Shown here: positions 1 to 9,113 of the stretch, in pieces
How positions within the stretch are numbered: position 1 is the first letter of the stretch
Layout of the letters: each line of letters starts with the position of its first letter
Source of the DNA: Bacteroides clarus YIT 12056
GTDB lineage: Bacteria > Bacteroidota > Bacteroidia > Bacteroidales > Bacteroidaceae
DNA: 64,000 bases
NCBI RefSeq assembly: GCF_900129655.1
Contig: NZ_FQWK01000006.1
Location: 124,001 to 188,000, forward strand
Reading direction: 5' to 3'
Notes under the pieces: generated by a model
Told to the model about the DNA's origin: nothing
Database searches by the model: none
The model's input: only the letters and a program-made list of their open reading frames with translations
Program-made: the position numbers and the translations under genes

Positions 1-1
1 A

Positions 2-601
2 ATTCTCAGAATAAGTTTATTTTTTATACCTTACAAAAAGAAAACACTTTTCTTTATTATCTTCTCTTGCATTAGCATAGCTGTAATATTAAACAACTTA
101 AAATTACCTAATATAGCATTTTTAAATTGTTTTAGTGTAGCTCCTCTTTTCATATTAGGTATCTTTTGTCGAAAAAATATACATATTATAGAGAAGTATA
201 CAAAAAAAGTCAATCGTTTACTTTGCATAATAATAATATTCAGCTTGTTAATACTTTTGAGCCAGCATAATGGATATGTGCAATGTTATGCTCATAACTA
301 TGGTAATAACATTATACTTTTTTATATTAATGCCGTTTTAGGTATATATATGCTGTTTCTAGTTACAACTTATCTCAATAACTTATCTTTTAAATGGAAC
401 AAGACAATATCTCAAGGCACAATATTGATATTAGGATTTCATTACTTATTTATAATATTTTTCAATGAGATATACAAAACGAATAATTTAGGGATAACAA
501 TGTTATATGCATTATTTATTATTATCATTTTTATTCCTATCATTCAGTTCATCCACAACTACTTTCCATGGATAATAGGAAAAAGTAAAAATACTAATTA
601 A
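2..601 (+). CDS. Membrane acyltransferase (acyltransferase-3-like), 5' truncated by window edge
   Basis: The frame is open from the left edge to a TAA, so only the last ~199 residues are visible. They form about five or six hydrophobic segments separated by short basic loops and end in a lysine-rich tail. The layout, including a final stretch with ISQGTILILGFHYLFI, resembles the C-terminal half of OafA/WecH-type acyltransferase-3 enzymes, which acetylate surface sugars at the cytoplasmic membrane. The catalytic histidine and arginine would lie in the missing N-terminal part, so activity cannot be judged. It sits 1 bp before the epimerase gene, in the same capsule operon. A fragment of a Wzy-type polymerase is the main alternative. 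Confidence 0.6.
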   Translation: MLRISLFFIPYKKKTLFFIIFSCISIAVILNNLKLPNIAFLNCFSVAPLFILGIFCRKNIHIIEKYTKKVNRLLCIIIIFSLLILLSQHNGYVQCYAHNYGNNIILFYINAVLGIYMLFLVTTYLNNLSFKWNKTISQGTILILGFHYLFIIFFNEIYKTNNLGITMLYALFIIIIFIPIIQFIHNYFPWIIGKSKNTN

Positions 602-602
602 C

Positions 603-1751
603 ATGAAACTTACATTTAAAAATGTCCTAATTACAGGTGGGGCTGGTTTTATTGGCTCTAACATTGCATCAAAGTTAGCTAGTAAAGGAGTTAACGTTAC
701 TGTATTAGATTCGCTATCCGAACAAATACACGGAAAAAAACCAGAAGAGACATCCCCTCTTTATCTTTCTATAAAAGATAAAGTCAAGTTCATCAAAGGA
801 AGCGTTACATCACGAAAAGACTGGCTAAAAGCTATTGAGGGGCAAGAGGCCATTATACACTTAGCTGCCGAAACTGGTACGGGACAGTCTATGTATGAAA
901 TAGAAAAATATGTAACCACCAATATCGGTGGAACAGCGTTAATGTTAGATGTTTTGACCAATACCAAACATAATATTAAGCGTGTGATTGTAGCCGAAAG
1001 TCGTGCCATTTATGGAGAAGGTAAATACTATAGCCCAATATTGGGAAAAGATGTTTATCCAGAAGAACGTTTGGACGAGAATATGAGTAAAGGAGAATTT
1101 GAATGTACTTATCCTAATGCCGGAAAACTACAATTAGTAGCAACTACCGAAGACTCTAAAATACACCCCACTTCTGTATATGGCATAACTAAACAAGTGC
1201 AAGGCCAATTGGTACATTTAGTATGTCCTTCCATCGGCATTGATGCTGTTTCATACAGATATCAAAATGTATACGGACCAGGACAATCACTCTCCAATCC
1301 ATATACAGGAATTTTATCCATATTCTCAACCAGAATAAAAAATGGTAATGGGATCAATATCTTCGAAGATGGAAAAGAAACAAGAGATTTTGTATTTATT
1401 GAAGATGTAGTAGACGCAACTATCTTAGGCCTTGAAACTAAAGAGGCTACTGGTCACGCCTTCAATATCGGCACAGGGGTCAGCACTGATGTTCTTACAG
1501 TAGCAAATACATTGTGTGAAAAATACAATATTAAAGTTCCCATCACAATATCAGGAAATTATCGTTTAGGAGACATCAGACATAACTATGCAGATATAAC
1601 ATTAGCACGTAAGATCTTGGGTTATGAACCCAAATGGAATTTCTCTGATGGAATTGGTGAATTCTGTAAATGGGTAAACACACAGAACATACAAAAAGAT
1701 ATGTATGACGCCTCCATTCAGGAAATGAAAGAAAAAGGACTATATAAATGA
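603..1751 (+). CDS. NAD-dependent sugar epimerase, dTDP-L-rhamnose 4-epimerase-like
   Basis: Extended short-chain dehydrogenase of 382 residues. The NAD-binding glycine motif GGAGFIGSNIA lies at about residue 12 and the catalytic YGITK at 193-197. Stretches such as GQSMYEIEKY, YGEGKY and YGPGQSLSNPYTG are typical of the WbiB-like dTDP-L-rhamnose 4-epimerase group, which makes dTDP-6-deoxy-L-talose, rather than of GalE. The likely role is to supply a nucleotide sugar to the neighbouring transferases in the cytoplasm. Its stop overlaps the next start by 4 bp (ATGA), so the two are translationally coupled. The substrate assignment is by family resemblance only. UDP-glucose 4-epimerase activity remains possible. 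Confidence 0.75.
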   Translation: MKLTFKNVLITGGAGFIGSNIASKLASKGVNVTVLDSLSEQIHGKKPEETSPLYLSIKDKVKFIKGSVTSRKDWLKAIEGQEAIIHLAAETGTGQSMYEIEKYVTTNIGGTALMLDVLTNTKHNIKRVIVAESRAIYGEGKYYSPILGKDVYPEERLDENMSKGEFECTYPNAGKLQLVATTEDSKIHPTSVYGITKQVQGQLVHLVCPSIGIDAVSYRYQNVYGPGQSLSNPYTGILSIFSTRIKNGNGINIFEDGKETRDFVFIEDVVDATILGLETKEATGHAFNIGTGVSTDVLTVANTLCEKYNIKVPITISGNYRLGDIRHNYADITLARKILGYEPKWNFSDGIGEFCKWVNTQNIQKDMYDASIQEMKEKGLYK

Positions 1752-2577
1752 AAATCCTAATAAATTACGCAGATAAACAATACGAACCTGCCCGCAAATG
1801 GAACACATTAACGGGCAGGTATATTGCTAAGTTTGATAAAGTATATGAATATACTCCTAATGACATAGACCAATCATTTGCTAAACTACATCACGACATT
1901 CTGTCACAAAAGAGAGGAAACGGTTTGTGGCTTTGGAAACCTTATTTTGTAAATAAGGTCTTATCTGATTGCACTGATGGAGACATTATATTTTACTGTG
2001 ATTCAGGCTCTTTCTTTATAGGGGGGGGGGGGGGGAAGGAATAATTACAAATCTTTCCGATACACAGCCTCTATTTGTTTGCGATATTCCATTACTTGAG
2101 TCTTGTTTTACGAAACCAGCATGCTTTGAAAAGATGGGACTTACGGAAAAAATGTATAAAACAAGTAATCAAATCATCGCAACTTATTTCTGCTTTCTTG
2201 TGACTCCTACCATGCGTAAATTTATGGAAGAATGGCTATCACTATGTTGTGATTTCGAATTGTTATCACCAGCAGGATTAGGAAAATTTGATATTCCTAC
2301 AACAGATTTCGGGGAGTCATTCGTTGCTCATCGTGAAGATCAAAGCATTTTTTCATTACTTTGCAAGAAATATAAAATTTCTCCCCATCGAGACATCAGT
2401 CAACGCGGAAAGCATCCTGAAACCTATAAATCGCCATTCTATACCTATAAAGTTCCAGTACATCCAAATGATAAGTATAAATCTATAATTTTCCTACACA
2501 AATCACCTCATTTGAATCTTAAATGGTTTATACGATATATATACCATAGAATAAAATCAAAATATATTTCCCTTTAA
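1748..2577 (+). CDS. Phase-variable capsule glycosyltransferase-like gene, frame broken at a poly-G tract (OFF)
   Basis: The ATG overlaps the epimerase stop. As sequenced, translation gives 98 residues and stops at 2042-2044, seven bases after a run of 15 G. The next frame is open through the tract to 2577 and continues the same protein (IITNLSDTQPLFVCDIP onward). A tract of 16 or 13 G joins the halves into 276 or 275 residues, whereas 15 does not. The N-terminal half has WLWKPY and a YCDSG element placed where many sugar transferases have their metal-binding DxD; I could not assign a CAZy family. Slipped-strand mispairing of the tract would switch the gene. A sequencing or assembly error in the homopolymer is possible. 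Confidence 0.75.
2021..2035 (+). repeat. Poly-G tract, 15 G, slippage switch
   Basis: Uninterrupted run of 15 G inside a coding region in an AT-rich locus. In the upstream frame it encodes five glycines followed by Lys-Glu-stop. Lengths congruent to 1 modulo 3 (13 or 16) restore the full gene. The downstream half keeps an intact reading frame with no decay, which argues for a reversible switch rather than an old pseudogene. Confidence 0.85.
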
Positions 2578-2587
2578 CAGTTATAAT

Positions 2588-3439
2588 ATGAAATATATAG
2601 CCATACTTTTGACTGTATTTAACCGTAAGGAAAAAACCATAAAGTGCTTACAGAATATAGAAGCACAGTCGCTACCTACTGATACCAAACTCGACATTTA
2701 TATAGTAGACGGTGGTTCTACTGACGGAACAGTAGAAACCATAAAAGCACAATTTCCTTATGTCAACATAAAAACTGTAGATGGAGTATTTTGGAATCGT
2801 GGCATGATAGAAGCATGGAAAATGGCTGAAGAAAAGAGTCGAAGTGGACAGAAATATGATTATTATCTTTGGATGAACGATGACACTTTCATCTATGAAG
2901 ACTGCATTGCATCTTTGCTACGTGTAAGCCAATCAAAAGAAGACAAAGCTATCATTCTTGGTTCTACATTAGACACTCAAACACGAAGTAAATTAACGTA
3001 TGGTGGGAGAGATGAAACTGGAAATGTAGCACGTCCATCCTCTGATGATAGTCCTGTACGAGTAGTCATGATGAATGGAAACATTGTATTGGTTCCACAC
3101 AACGTATACGAAAAATTGGGGACTCTATCCTCTTACTACACACATGCTCGCGGTGATTTCGACTATGGCTTACGCGCTCGTAAAATAGGAATTAAACTAT
3201 GGCAAGTCGGACATCCACTTGGCGAATGTGACTTACATGAACATATTGATGCGTGGTGTGATCCGGAAATTCCTTTAAAAAGACGTTGGAAACTTATGCA
3301 TCGCCCCAATGGAATGCCTCCTATGGAAATATTTCATTTAGAGAATCAACACTATGGATTAAGAACAGCTATTTTCCATTTTATAACAATTCATCTGCGA
3401 TGCTTATTTCCGAATATTTGGATAAAATATAAAAAATAA
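2588..3439 (+). CDS. Family 2 glycosyltransferase
   Basis: GT-A fold family 2 transferase of 283 residues. The N-terminal LLTVFNRKEKTIKCL and VDGGSTDGT blocks bind the nucleotide sugar, and MNDDT supplies the metal-binding acidic pair. A His/Asp-rich acceptor region follows (HARGDFDYGLRARK). There is no membrane segment, so it should act at the inner face of the membrane on a lipid-linked sugar. It begins 10 bp after the phase-variable gene and is the last gene before a ~340-bp stretch with a gene remnant. Donor and acceptor cannot be read from the sequence. Confidence 0.88.
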   Translation: MKYIAILLTVFNRKEKTIKCLQNIEAQSLPTDTKLDIYIVDGGSTDGTVETIKAQFPYVNIKTVDGVFWNRGMIEAWKMAEEKSRSGQKYDYYLWMNDDTFIYEDCIASLLRVSQSKEDKAIILGSTLDTQTRSKLTYGGRDETGNVARPSSDDSPVRVVMMNGNIVLVPHNVYEKLGTLSSYYTHARGDFDYGLRARKIGIKLWQVGHPLGECDLHEHIDAWCDPEIPLKRRWKLMHRPNGMPPMEIFHLENQHYGLRTAIFHFITIHLRCLFPNIWIKYKK

Positions 3440-3470
3440 AATAATTAGTAAGAATACATATCTCAAAACT

Positions 3471-3679
3471 ATGAAGTGGAAAGAATGCAAAAGTCTCATC
3501 TGATTTAAGCAGATTAGCATATATTAACAAGTAGGGAGGTAAAAAACCTTTATTTAACGCTTCATTTTGAGATAGCCTCAGAAGCTAAAGTAATTGGCAA
3601 TATCATTATTGAAAACAATATAATGATTGGCAATGTAGCTATTGTTATAACAGATATTCTTGATAAATCAAAAGTTTAG
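3471..3679 (+). pseudogene. Remnant of a serine-acetyltransferase-like (hexapeptide) gene
   Basis: This fills most of the 338-bp gap between two transferase genes. An ATG at 3471 gives MKWKECKSLI and then a stop. Shifting by one base continues SDLSRLAYINK, a stop, then GGKKPLFNASF, which matches the usual N-terminus of capsule-locus serine acetyltransferases. A second shift gives EIASEAKVIGNIIIENN and IMIGNVAIVITDILDKS to a TAG, which is the end of the left-handed beta-helix domain. The middle of the family (about 100 residues) is missing. Two frameshifts, an internal stop and the deletion mean it is dead. It is visible only by reading three frames together. Confidence 0.75.
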
Positions 3680-3777
3680 AACACATTAAATATTATATTT
3701 TACAACCCTAAGTATTTACATTAATATAAAACTAATTTAGTATTTATAAAAAACTAATTACAAATCCAAAATCTAAA

Positions 3778-4776
3778 ATGAAAAAAGTATCCTCTAAAGA
3801 AGCAATCTATAAAATAGCACTTATTTTACCATATTGGGGAAGTTTTCCTAATTATTTCACTTTATGGGAATATTCTGCATCTAAAAATAAAGATATTGAC
3901 TTTCTTATTTTTACAGATTCTCCTCGAAAAAGTCAATACAAAAATATTATCTATATACAATACCAATTCCAAGAAATAAGAAATAAAATAGAAAATGAAA
4001 TTGGTTTTACACCTGCGTTAACCAATCCGTACAAAATTGTAGATTATAAGCCTTTGTATGGTTGCATATTTAATGAATATTTAAATGATTATTCTCACTG
4101 GGGCTATTGCGACTCTGATGTTATTTTTGGAGACTTAAACTCTTTCTTAACTAATGAAAAATTAAATTTATATGATCGAATTTATCAGCATGGTCATTTA
4201 TGCATATACAAAAACAACAATGATATTAATTACAGATGGAAAACTGAACACAATTTAGTTTCATATAATTATAAGGAAGTATTTAAAGTCAAAGGAGTAA
4301 AGATGTTTGATGAACGTGGTGGCATGTGGGATATATGGAAAGAAAACCAATATAGTCAATATCTAAATGAAAAAGAGTTTGCAGATATATTACCAACAAA
4401 GTATGATTTTACCACTAACTGGAATAAAGAATGTCCTATGTTTTTTCATTATGAATCCGGACATCTATATGAATGTGATAAAAAAGGAAATAACAAAAAA
4501 GAATTTGCCTATTTACACTTACAAAAAAGAAAAATGGAAATCCAAATTAGCAATTACGATTCATTTTACATAAAACCTAATTTATTCTGTAATGCTATAG
4601 ATGCTAATCCAACAATTGTCACTAAAGAAAAAACAATTCACCCTAATAAATTAAAACGTATTATTCATGCTTGTCTTAACTTCGATGAAATAAGATTTCA
4701 CACAAAAGTCGCTTTCAGACGTTTTATAATGTATATAAAAGGAGAAAACCGACATATAAAATATGAATTATACTAA
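3778..4776 (+). CDS. DUF6625-like putative glycosyltransferase
   Basis: 332 residues, soluble. It belongs to the same family as the phase-variable gene starting near 10183: both open with LILPYxG, have FPNYF, a YKPxYG block, and a CDSDVIFGD or CDPDIIWGN acidic motif that looks like a DxD metal site, and share an LHLQKRK-like element near the end. I believe this matches DUF6625, a family common in Bacteroidetes capsule loci and presumed to be glycosyltransferases; the function is inferred. The start is preceded by the acetyltransferase remnant, so the gene may have been inserted here as part of a cassette change. Strongly AT-rich. Confidence 0.72.
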   Translation: MKKVSSKEAIYKIALILPYWGSFPNYFTLWEYSASKNKDIDFLIFTDSPRKSQYKNIIYIQYQFQEIRNKIENEIGFTPALTNPYKIVDYKPLYGCIFNEYLNDYSHWGYCDSDVIFGDLNSFLTNEKLNLYDRIYQHGHLCIYKNNNDINYRWKTEHNLVSYNYKEVFKVKGVKMFDERGGMWDIWKENQYSQYLNEKEFADILPTKYDFTTNWNKECPMFFHYESGHLYECDKKGNNKKEFAYLHLQKRKMEIQISNYDSFYIKPNLFCNAIDANPTIVTKEKTIHPNKLKRIIHACLNFDEIRFHTKVAFRRFIMYIKGENRHIKYELY

Positions 4777-4794
4777 TCCTAAATTCAATTTATC

Positions 4795-5631
4795 ATGAAC
4801 TTCCTTTTTTGCATCAATAATCAATATTGTGAGACTATAAAAGTACTTATTTATTCACTAATAACATACAATCCCGGATGTCATCATTTCTATTTTATCT
4901 ATTCTAACCTTTCACTAAAGAACCAAAAGGAACTTACTAACTACACAAAAAAATTTGGACATTTGATTTCATTTCATAAATTCAATGTCAAAATAGACTC
5001 TCTTCCTGTAAATGGAATAAATTGGAGTATAGAAATATATTTTAGACTATTTGCTTGCTACATACTAAAAGATGTGGAAAAAATTCTATATTTAGATGGG
5101 GATATTATATGTACAGGAAACTTATCAGAATTATATAAATACCCGTGTATTATTGCAGCAGTAGAAAATGATAATCAAGATGCTTGTAAACGACTCTCAA
5201 CTGAAGGTATCACAACTTATTTCAATTCAGGAGTATTACTCTTAAACCTTAAACAACTAAGAGAAATGGACGATGAGAACAGCCTTTTAAACGAGATATT
5301 TTCTTTGAAAGAGAAATTAATATTTCCTGATCAAGATTTTTTAAACATAAAATACAAAAAAGTCATAAGCCCCATTCCTAAAATATACAATTACATGATT
5401 AGTGTTGCAGAAATAAACCCTAATTATATGAGAGAAGAAAAACCAATATTAGTTCATTATGTTATGGAAAAGCCCTGGAGTATTAAATTTCCATATAAAA
5501 CAGACAATCTATACTTCAAGTTGTTATGGCATCTAAATAAAAAAACAAAAGTTATCAAACTTTTGATTTTACACAGATTATATCGTATATATCAACTCAC
5601 TCTAGTATCAAAGGAAGGAAGAAGAATATGA
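4795..5631 (+). CDS. Family 8 glycosyltransferase (LgtC-like)
   Basis: 278 residues, retaining galactosyl- or glucosyltransferase of family 8. It starts MNFLFCINNQYCETIKVLIYS. It has the substrate-site block WSIEIYFRLF, the metal-binding LDGDII, and the FNSGVLLLNL motif typical of LgtC/GspA relatives. PDQDFLN near residue 180 is also conserved in the family. It should add a hexose from a UDP-sugar to the growing repeat unit at the cytoplasmic side. The C-terminal tail is basic and probably attaches to the membrane. It overlaps the next gene by 4 bp, which implies coupled translation. Confidence 0.88.
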   Translation: MNFLFCINNQYCETIKVLIYSLITYNPGCHHFYFIYSNLSLKNQKELTNYTKKFGHLISFHKFNVKIDSLPVNGINWSIEIYFRLFACYILKDVEKILYLDGDIICTGNLSELYKYPCIIAAVENDNQDACKRLSTEGITTYFNSGVLLLNLKQLREMDDENSLLNEIFSLKEKLIFPDQDFLNIKYKKVISPIPKIYNYMISVAEINPNYMREEKPILVHYVMEKPWSIKFPYKTDNLYFKLLWHLNKKTKVIKLLILHRLYRIYQLTLVSKEGRRI

Positions 5632-6359
5632 TTCCTCAAATAATACATATTTGTTGGTTTGGCAAAGAAGACTATCCACCACTAGTGAAAAAATGCTTAG
5701 CCACATGGGAAAAAAAGTTACCCCAATATAAAATCAACTTATGGAATGAAGATTCGTTCGATATAAATAGTACCCTATGGACTAAACATGCATATGAACT
5801 TAGAAAATATGCTTTTGTTTCCGACTATGTTAGACTGAAAGCCCTTTATGAATATGGTGGAATTTATTTAGATACAGATATAAAGATATTAAAATCATTT
5901 AACCCGCTACTTGAAGACGAAGGTTTCATTGGATTCGAAGATGTAAAAGGGAATGTTATTGCATCATGTGTAATTGCTGCGAAACCAAAACATCCTTTTA
6001 TCAAAGAATGTATGCAATATTATAATCAGGATTTTACAATGGAAATTATCAACAAGAATGAAGCAAATGTTATAGATATAACACAAAGGCTTGTCCAAAA
6101 AGGTATGCAACTTGGAGGAAAAGAACAGATAATTGCAGGAATGCATATCTATCCAAGAGAATATTTTTGTCCAATGGATTTTTTTGGAAACTGGAATAAA
6201 ACAGTAAATACATACTGTATACACTTGTTCTCCGGTTCTTGGTTACCTGACAATGCAAAAAAAAAGCTAAACAGACGAAAAACTTGGTATTACAAATTAA
6301 GTAAATGGATATATGTGCATACAGGATTACAAAAAATTAAAAGTTACTTGAAACTATGA
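5628..6359 (+). CDS. Family 32 glycosyltransferase (capsular polysaccharide synthesis type)
   Basis: 243 residues. IPQIIHICWFG at the N-terminus, SDYVRLKALYEYGGIYLD in the middle, and the DxD in YLDTDI are the defining features of the GT32/OCH1-like family, found in many capsule loci and usually transferring a hexose. There is no signal peptide. It starts within the stop of the GT8 gene and ends within the start of the acyltransferase gene, so the three form a tightly coupled block. The donor sugar is unknown. Confidence 0.88.
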   Translation: MIPQIIHICWFGKEDYPPLVKKCLATWEKKLPQYKINLWNEDSFDINSTLWTKHAYELRKYAFVSDYVRLKALYEYGGIYLDTDIKILKSFNPLLEDEGFIGFEDVKGNVIASCVIAAKPKHPFIKECMQYYNQDFTMEIINKNEANVIDITQRLVQKGMQLGGKEQIIAGMHIYPREYFCPMDFFGNWNKTVNTYCIHLFSGSWLPDNAKKKLNRRKTWYYKLSKWIYVHTGLQKIKSYLKL

Positions 6360-6889
6360 AAAATTTCGTTCTTGATTTCATATATATTATATTAAATTAT
6401 GTTGTGTGTTATATACCATGTTGGCATATACGTAAATTATGCTATCAACTAGCAGGAATGAAAATAGGTAAAGGTTCTCGAATATTAATGGGGACAATAA
6501 TCATTAAACCTTGGAAAATAAAAATCGGTAAGAATTCAATTATTAATGAAAGATGTCATTTAGATGCTCGTGGTGGAATTACTATTCATGATAATGTATC
6601 AATTAGCATATATACTCTTTTAATCACAGGATCCCATAATGCACAATCCCCTACCTTTGATTTTTTTGAAATGCCTATACACATAGAAGATAATGTTTGG
6701 ATAGGTGCACGCTCTATCTTACTACCGGGAACATATTTAAAAACATCATGCTTAATCGGAGCAGGGAGTACAGTAAAAAAGGGTGAATATCAAATTGATG
6801 GATTTTATTCTGGAGTACCAGCAAAATATATAAGACAAAGAGATTTAACAGGACTTTATCAACAACGTTGGAACCCTTGGTTTAGATAA
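6356..6889 (+). CDS. Hexapeptide-repeat O-acetyltransferase (WbbJ-like)
   Basis: 177 residues. The C-terminal two thirds are left-handed beta-helix repeats ([IV]-G-x4 pattern: IGKGSRI, IGKNSII, VWIGARSILLPG, LIGAGSTVKKG), ending GVPAKYIR, the usual terminus of maltose/galactoside-type acetyltransferases. The catalytic histidine is probably in ITGSHN. The N-terminal ~25 residues are hydrophobic and could anchor it. Its likely role is O-acetylation of a sugar in the repeat unit. The first 4 bp overlap the GT32 gene. Confidence 0.85.
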   Translation: MKNFVLDFIYIILNYVVCYIPCWHIRKLCYQLAGMKIGKGSRILMGTIIIKPWKIKIGKNSIINERCHLDARGGITIHDNVSISIYTLLITGSHNAQSPTFDFFEMPIHIEDNVWIGARSILLPGTYLKTSCLIGAGSTVKKGEYQIDGFYSGVPAKYIRQRDLTGLYQQRWNPWFR

Positions 6890-6898
6890 ACTAATAAT

Positions 6899-7990
6899 AT
6901 GCAAAAAAAAATTCTTATCACATTTTTATTTAAAGAAGGAGCCGGACCCGTATTTACCTTAGAAATGGCTCGTGGATTAGCCCAAAACGGTTGTGAAGTC
7001 CATGCATTACTTTCTTCTAAAATTTCTAATAAAAAGGATTGGGAGAATGAGAAAGCCTTTAAAAGTATTACCTTTATAGAAACAGGGACACGCAAAACAG
7101 CTGTTCAAACTACTATAGACTTCTTTTTAATAAAAAGACACACATTAACAAGAAAATTTCAAAACCAAACTTTCGATTATATCATCAGCACATTTTATCA
7201 TCCTTGGAGCACAACTATATTTAAGTGTTTCAAAGCAACAAAAAAGATAGTAATCTGCCATGATCCAATACATCATTCAGGCGTTGGATTGTTGGAAAGA
7301 TGGCTGACGACCCATTATATTAAAGCTGCAAGTGATATCATTGTTCTTACACAAAGCTTTATTCCAATCGTAGAAAAACGATTTGGTTATAGCAAAGAGC
7401 ATATTCATTATATGCCACATGGAAGGATGAGCATTTATAAGCAAAGCACAATCACTCCCCTAACCGACTGTAAAAATATTAATTTCCTCTTTTTCGGACG
7501 TATTGAAGAGTATAAAGGTCTATTCATCTTAGCTGAAGCTTATAAAAAACTCACACAATCCTACTCTAATATTTCATTGACAGTAGCAGGAAGTGGGGAT
7601 TTTAGTAAATATCATGCAATTTTCAAAGAACTTCCACAAGTAAAAATTATCAACCGGTATATTGCAGATACCGAAATAGATGATTATTTCAGCGTACCTA
7701 ATACAATTTTAGTGTTACCCTATTTAGATGCCAGTCAATCAGGCGTTATTCCTATTGCTTTAGAGTATGGAGTACCGATTATTGCCAGCAATACCGGTGG
7801 ATTAAAAGAGCAAATGGACAATGGTAACTTGGGACTTTTCAGTACTCCAGGAGATGCTGATTCATTGATGAAACAAATGGAGTATTTCTTAATACATCCT
7901 GATTTTTATATAAAAGAAAAGAAAAAGGCATCTGTATATTTACAAAGTCTAAATTGGGATACTGTTACTCAAAAAATTATCCAAATTTAA
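6899..7990 (+). CDS. Family 4 glycosyltransferase
   Basis: 363 residues, GT-B fold. The N-terminal domain begins KKILITFLFKEGAGPVFTLEMARGL, with the glycine-containing loop used by retaining GT4 enzymes. The C-terminal nucleotide-binding domain has FFGRIEEYKG and a P-IALEYG-P-I-ASNTGG block equivalent to the family's E-x7-E element, with the first acidic residue replaced (SGVIPIALEYG). No membrane segment. Likely adds one sugar of the repeat unit from a nucleotide donor; specificity unknown. First of three GT4 genes in a row with gaps of 13-15 bp, so the same transcript. Confidence 0.85.
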   Translation: MQKKILITFLFKEGAGPVFTLEMARGLAQNGCEVHALLSSKISNKKDWENEKAFKSITFIETGTRKTAVQTTIDFFLIKRHTLTRKFQNQTFDYIISTFYHPWSTTIFKCFKATKKIVICHDPIHHSGVGLLERWLTTHYIKAASDIIVLTQSFIPIVEKRFGYSKEHIHYMPHGRMSIYKQSTITPLTDCKNINFLFFGRIEEYKGLFILAEAYKKLTQSYSNISLTVAGSGDFSKYHAIFKELPQVKIINRYIADTEIDDYFSVPNTILVLPYLDASQSGVIPIALEYGVPIIASNTGGLKEQMDNGNLGLFSTPGDADSLMKQMEYFLIHPDFYIKEKKKASVYLQSLNWDTVTQKIIQI

Positions 7991-8005
7991 ATAGAAAACA
8001 AGCTT

Positions 8006-9100
8006 ATGAATATCGGATATATTCACTTAGATTATGGGGAGTGGACCAATGGTAGCTACAATAGTCAAGAAATAGGATTAGCTAAAGCATTGGAGCAAAT
8101 GGGACATCAAACCACTATCGTATATTGGGTATCATCCAAAGATGAACGCTGTAATACTAAAGTAAATATAACTCCAAACATCAAAAAAGTATATTTACCA
8201 TATCGAATGAGATTGGTTCACCATATTTGGCCGAATTTATCCTTATTATCTTCACTTAACATTGACATATATCATCTACAAAGTGACAATTTACTTTGTG
8301 TACCGGAAGCTGTAAATTTTTGTTTAAGTCATGGTTGGAAACATTATTGTTATGTAGGTACTGTGCACAGTTCATCTCCTAAGGCCATTTCACGATGGAT
8401 AATGGACAAACTTAGCAACAGGAATTTTACTGCATTCAGAAAAACCAAAGTATTTTGCAAAACCCCGGCTGTAGTAAATGAATTGAAACAGAAAGGCGTA
8501 ACGAGTGCAGAATGGGCACCGGTTGGATTAGATATAGACATCATTCCGCCGACAATAAAGCCCAAAAGTTTACTAAAGAATGAATTAGGACTGCCTCACA
8601 ATAAAATTATTATATTCCTAGTATGTGCATTAAGACCGGACAAACATCCCATGGATATATTCCCTTTAGGAGAAGTATTAGGAGATAAATACTTATTAGT
8701 ACATGCGGGAGCACCCTGGATGCAAACAGAGGAATATATGAAAAAATTAAAATCGAACGATATATATAGCAATATATTGTTTGTTGGTAAAATTCCAAAT
8801 GAAAAAGTTCATGCATATTATGAAGTTGCCGATTATGTAATAAACTTTAATCCCAATGAAATATTTGGAATGGCTATTCTTGAAGCGATGTATCATAATG
8901 TAACAGTAGTAGCACGACACGCACCCGGCCCTGACTGTATCATTGAAAATGGAGAGAGTGGTTTTCTGTGTAATTCGGTAGAAGAAATGTCCCAAATAAT
9001 ACTTTCTGATAAAAAAGTTCAAAATGCACGGAAGCAAATCATAGAATATTTTACATGGGAATCAACTGCTAAAAAGTTTTTGGATTATATACAACACTAA
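8006..9100 (+). CDS. Family 4 glycosyltransferase
   Basis: 364 residues, GT-B fold. It begins MNIGYIHLDYGEWTNGSYNS, which matches the acceptor-domain start of GT4 enzymes. The C-terminal domain holds the donor site with E-IFGMAILEAM, the canonical E-x7-E. RPDKHP and a following valine/aspartate strand fit the nucleotide-binding Rossmann half. It is soluble and probably acts at the membrane surface on the lipid-linked oligosaccharide. Not close in sequence to the GT4 genes on either side, so it is not a recent duplication. Confidence 0.85.
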   Translation: MNIGYIHLDYGEWTNGSYNSQEIGLAKALEQMGHQTTIVYWVSSKDERCNTKVNITPNIKKVYLPYRMRLVHHIWPNLSLLSSLNIDIYHLQSDNLLCVPEAVNFCLSHGWKHYCYVGTVHSSSPKAISRWIMDKLSNRNFTAFRKTKVFCKTPAVVNELKQKGVTSAEWAPVGLDIDIIPPTIKPKSLLKNELGLPHNKIIIFLVCALRPDKHPMDIFPLGEVLGDKYLLVHAGAPWMQTEEYMKKLKSNDIYSNILFVGKIPNEKVHAYYEVADYVINFNPNEIFGMAILEAMYHNVTVVARHAPGPDCIIENGESGFLCNSVEEMSQIILSDKKVQNARKQIIEYFTWESTAKKFLDYIQH

Positions 9101-9113
9101 AAACTACTGGCAT

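Noticed and set aside
31..228. Minus-strand open frame at the left edge
   Set aside because: The plus-strand frame is open from the edge and continues into the acyltransferase-like membrane protein, which explains this stretch.
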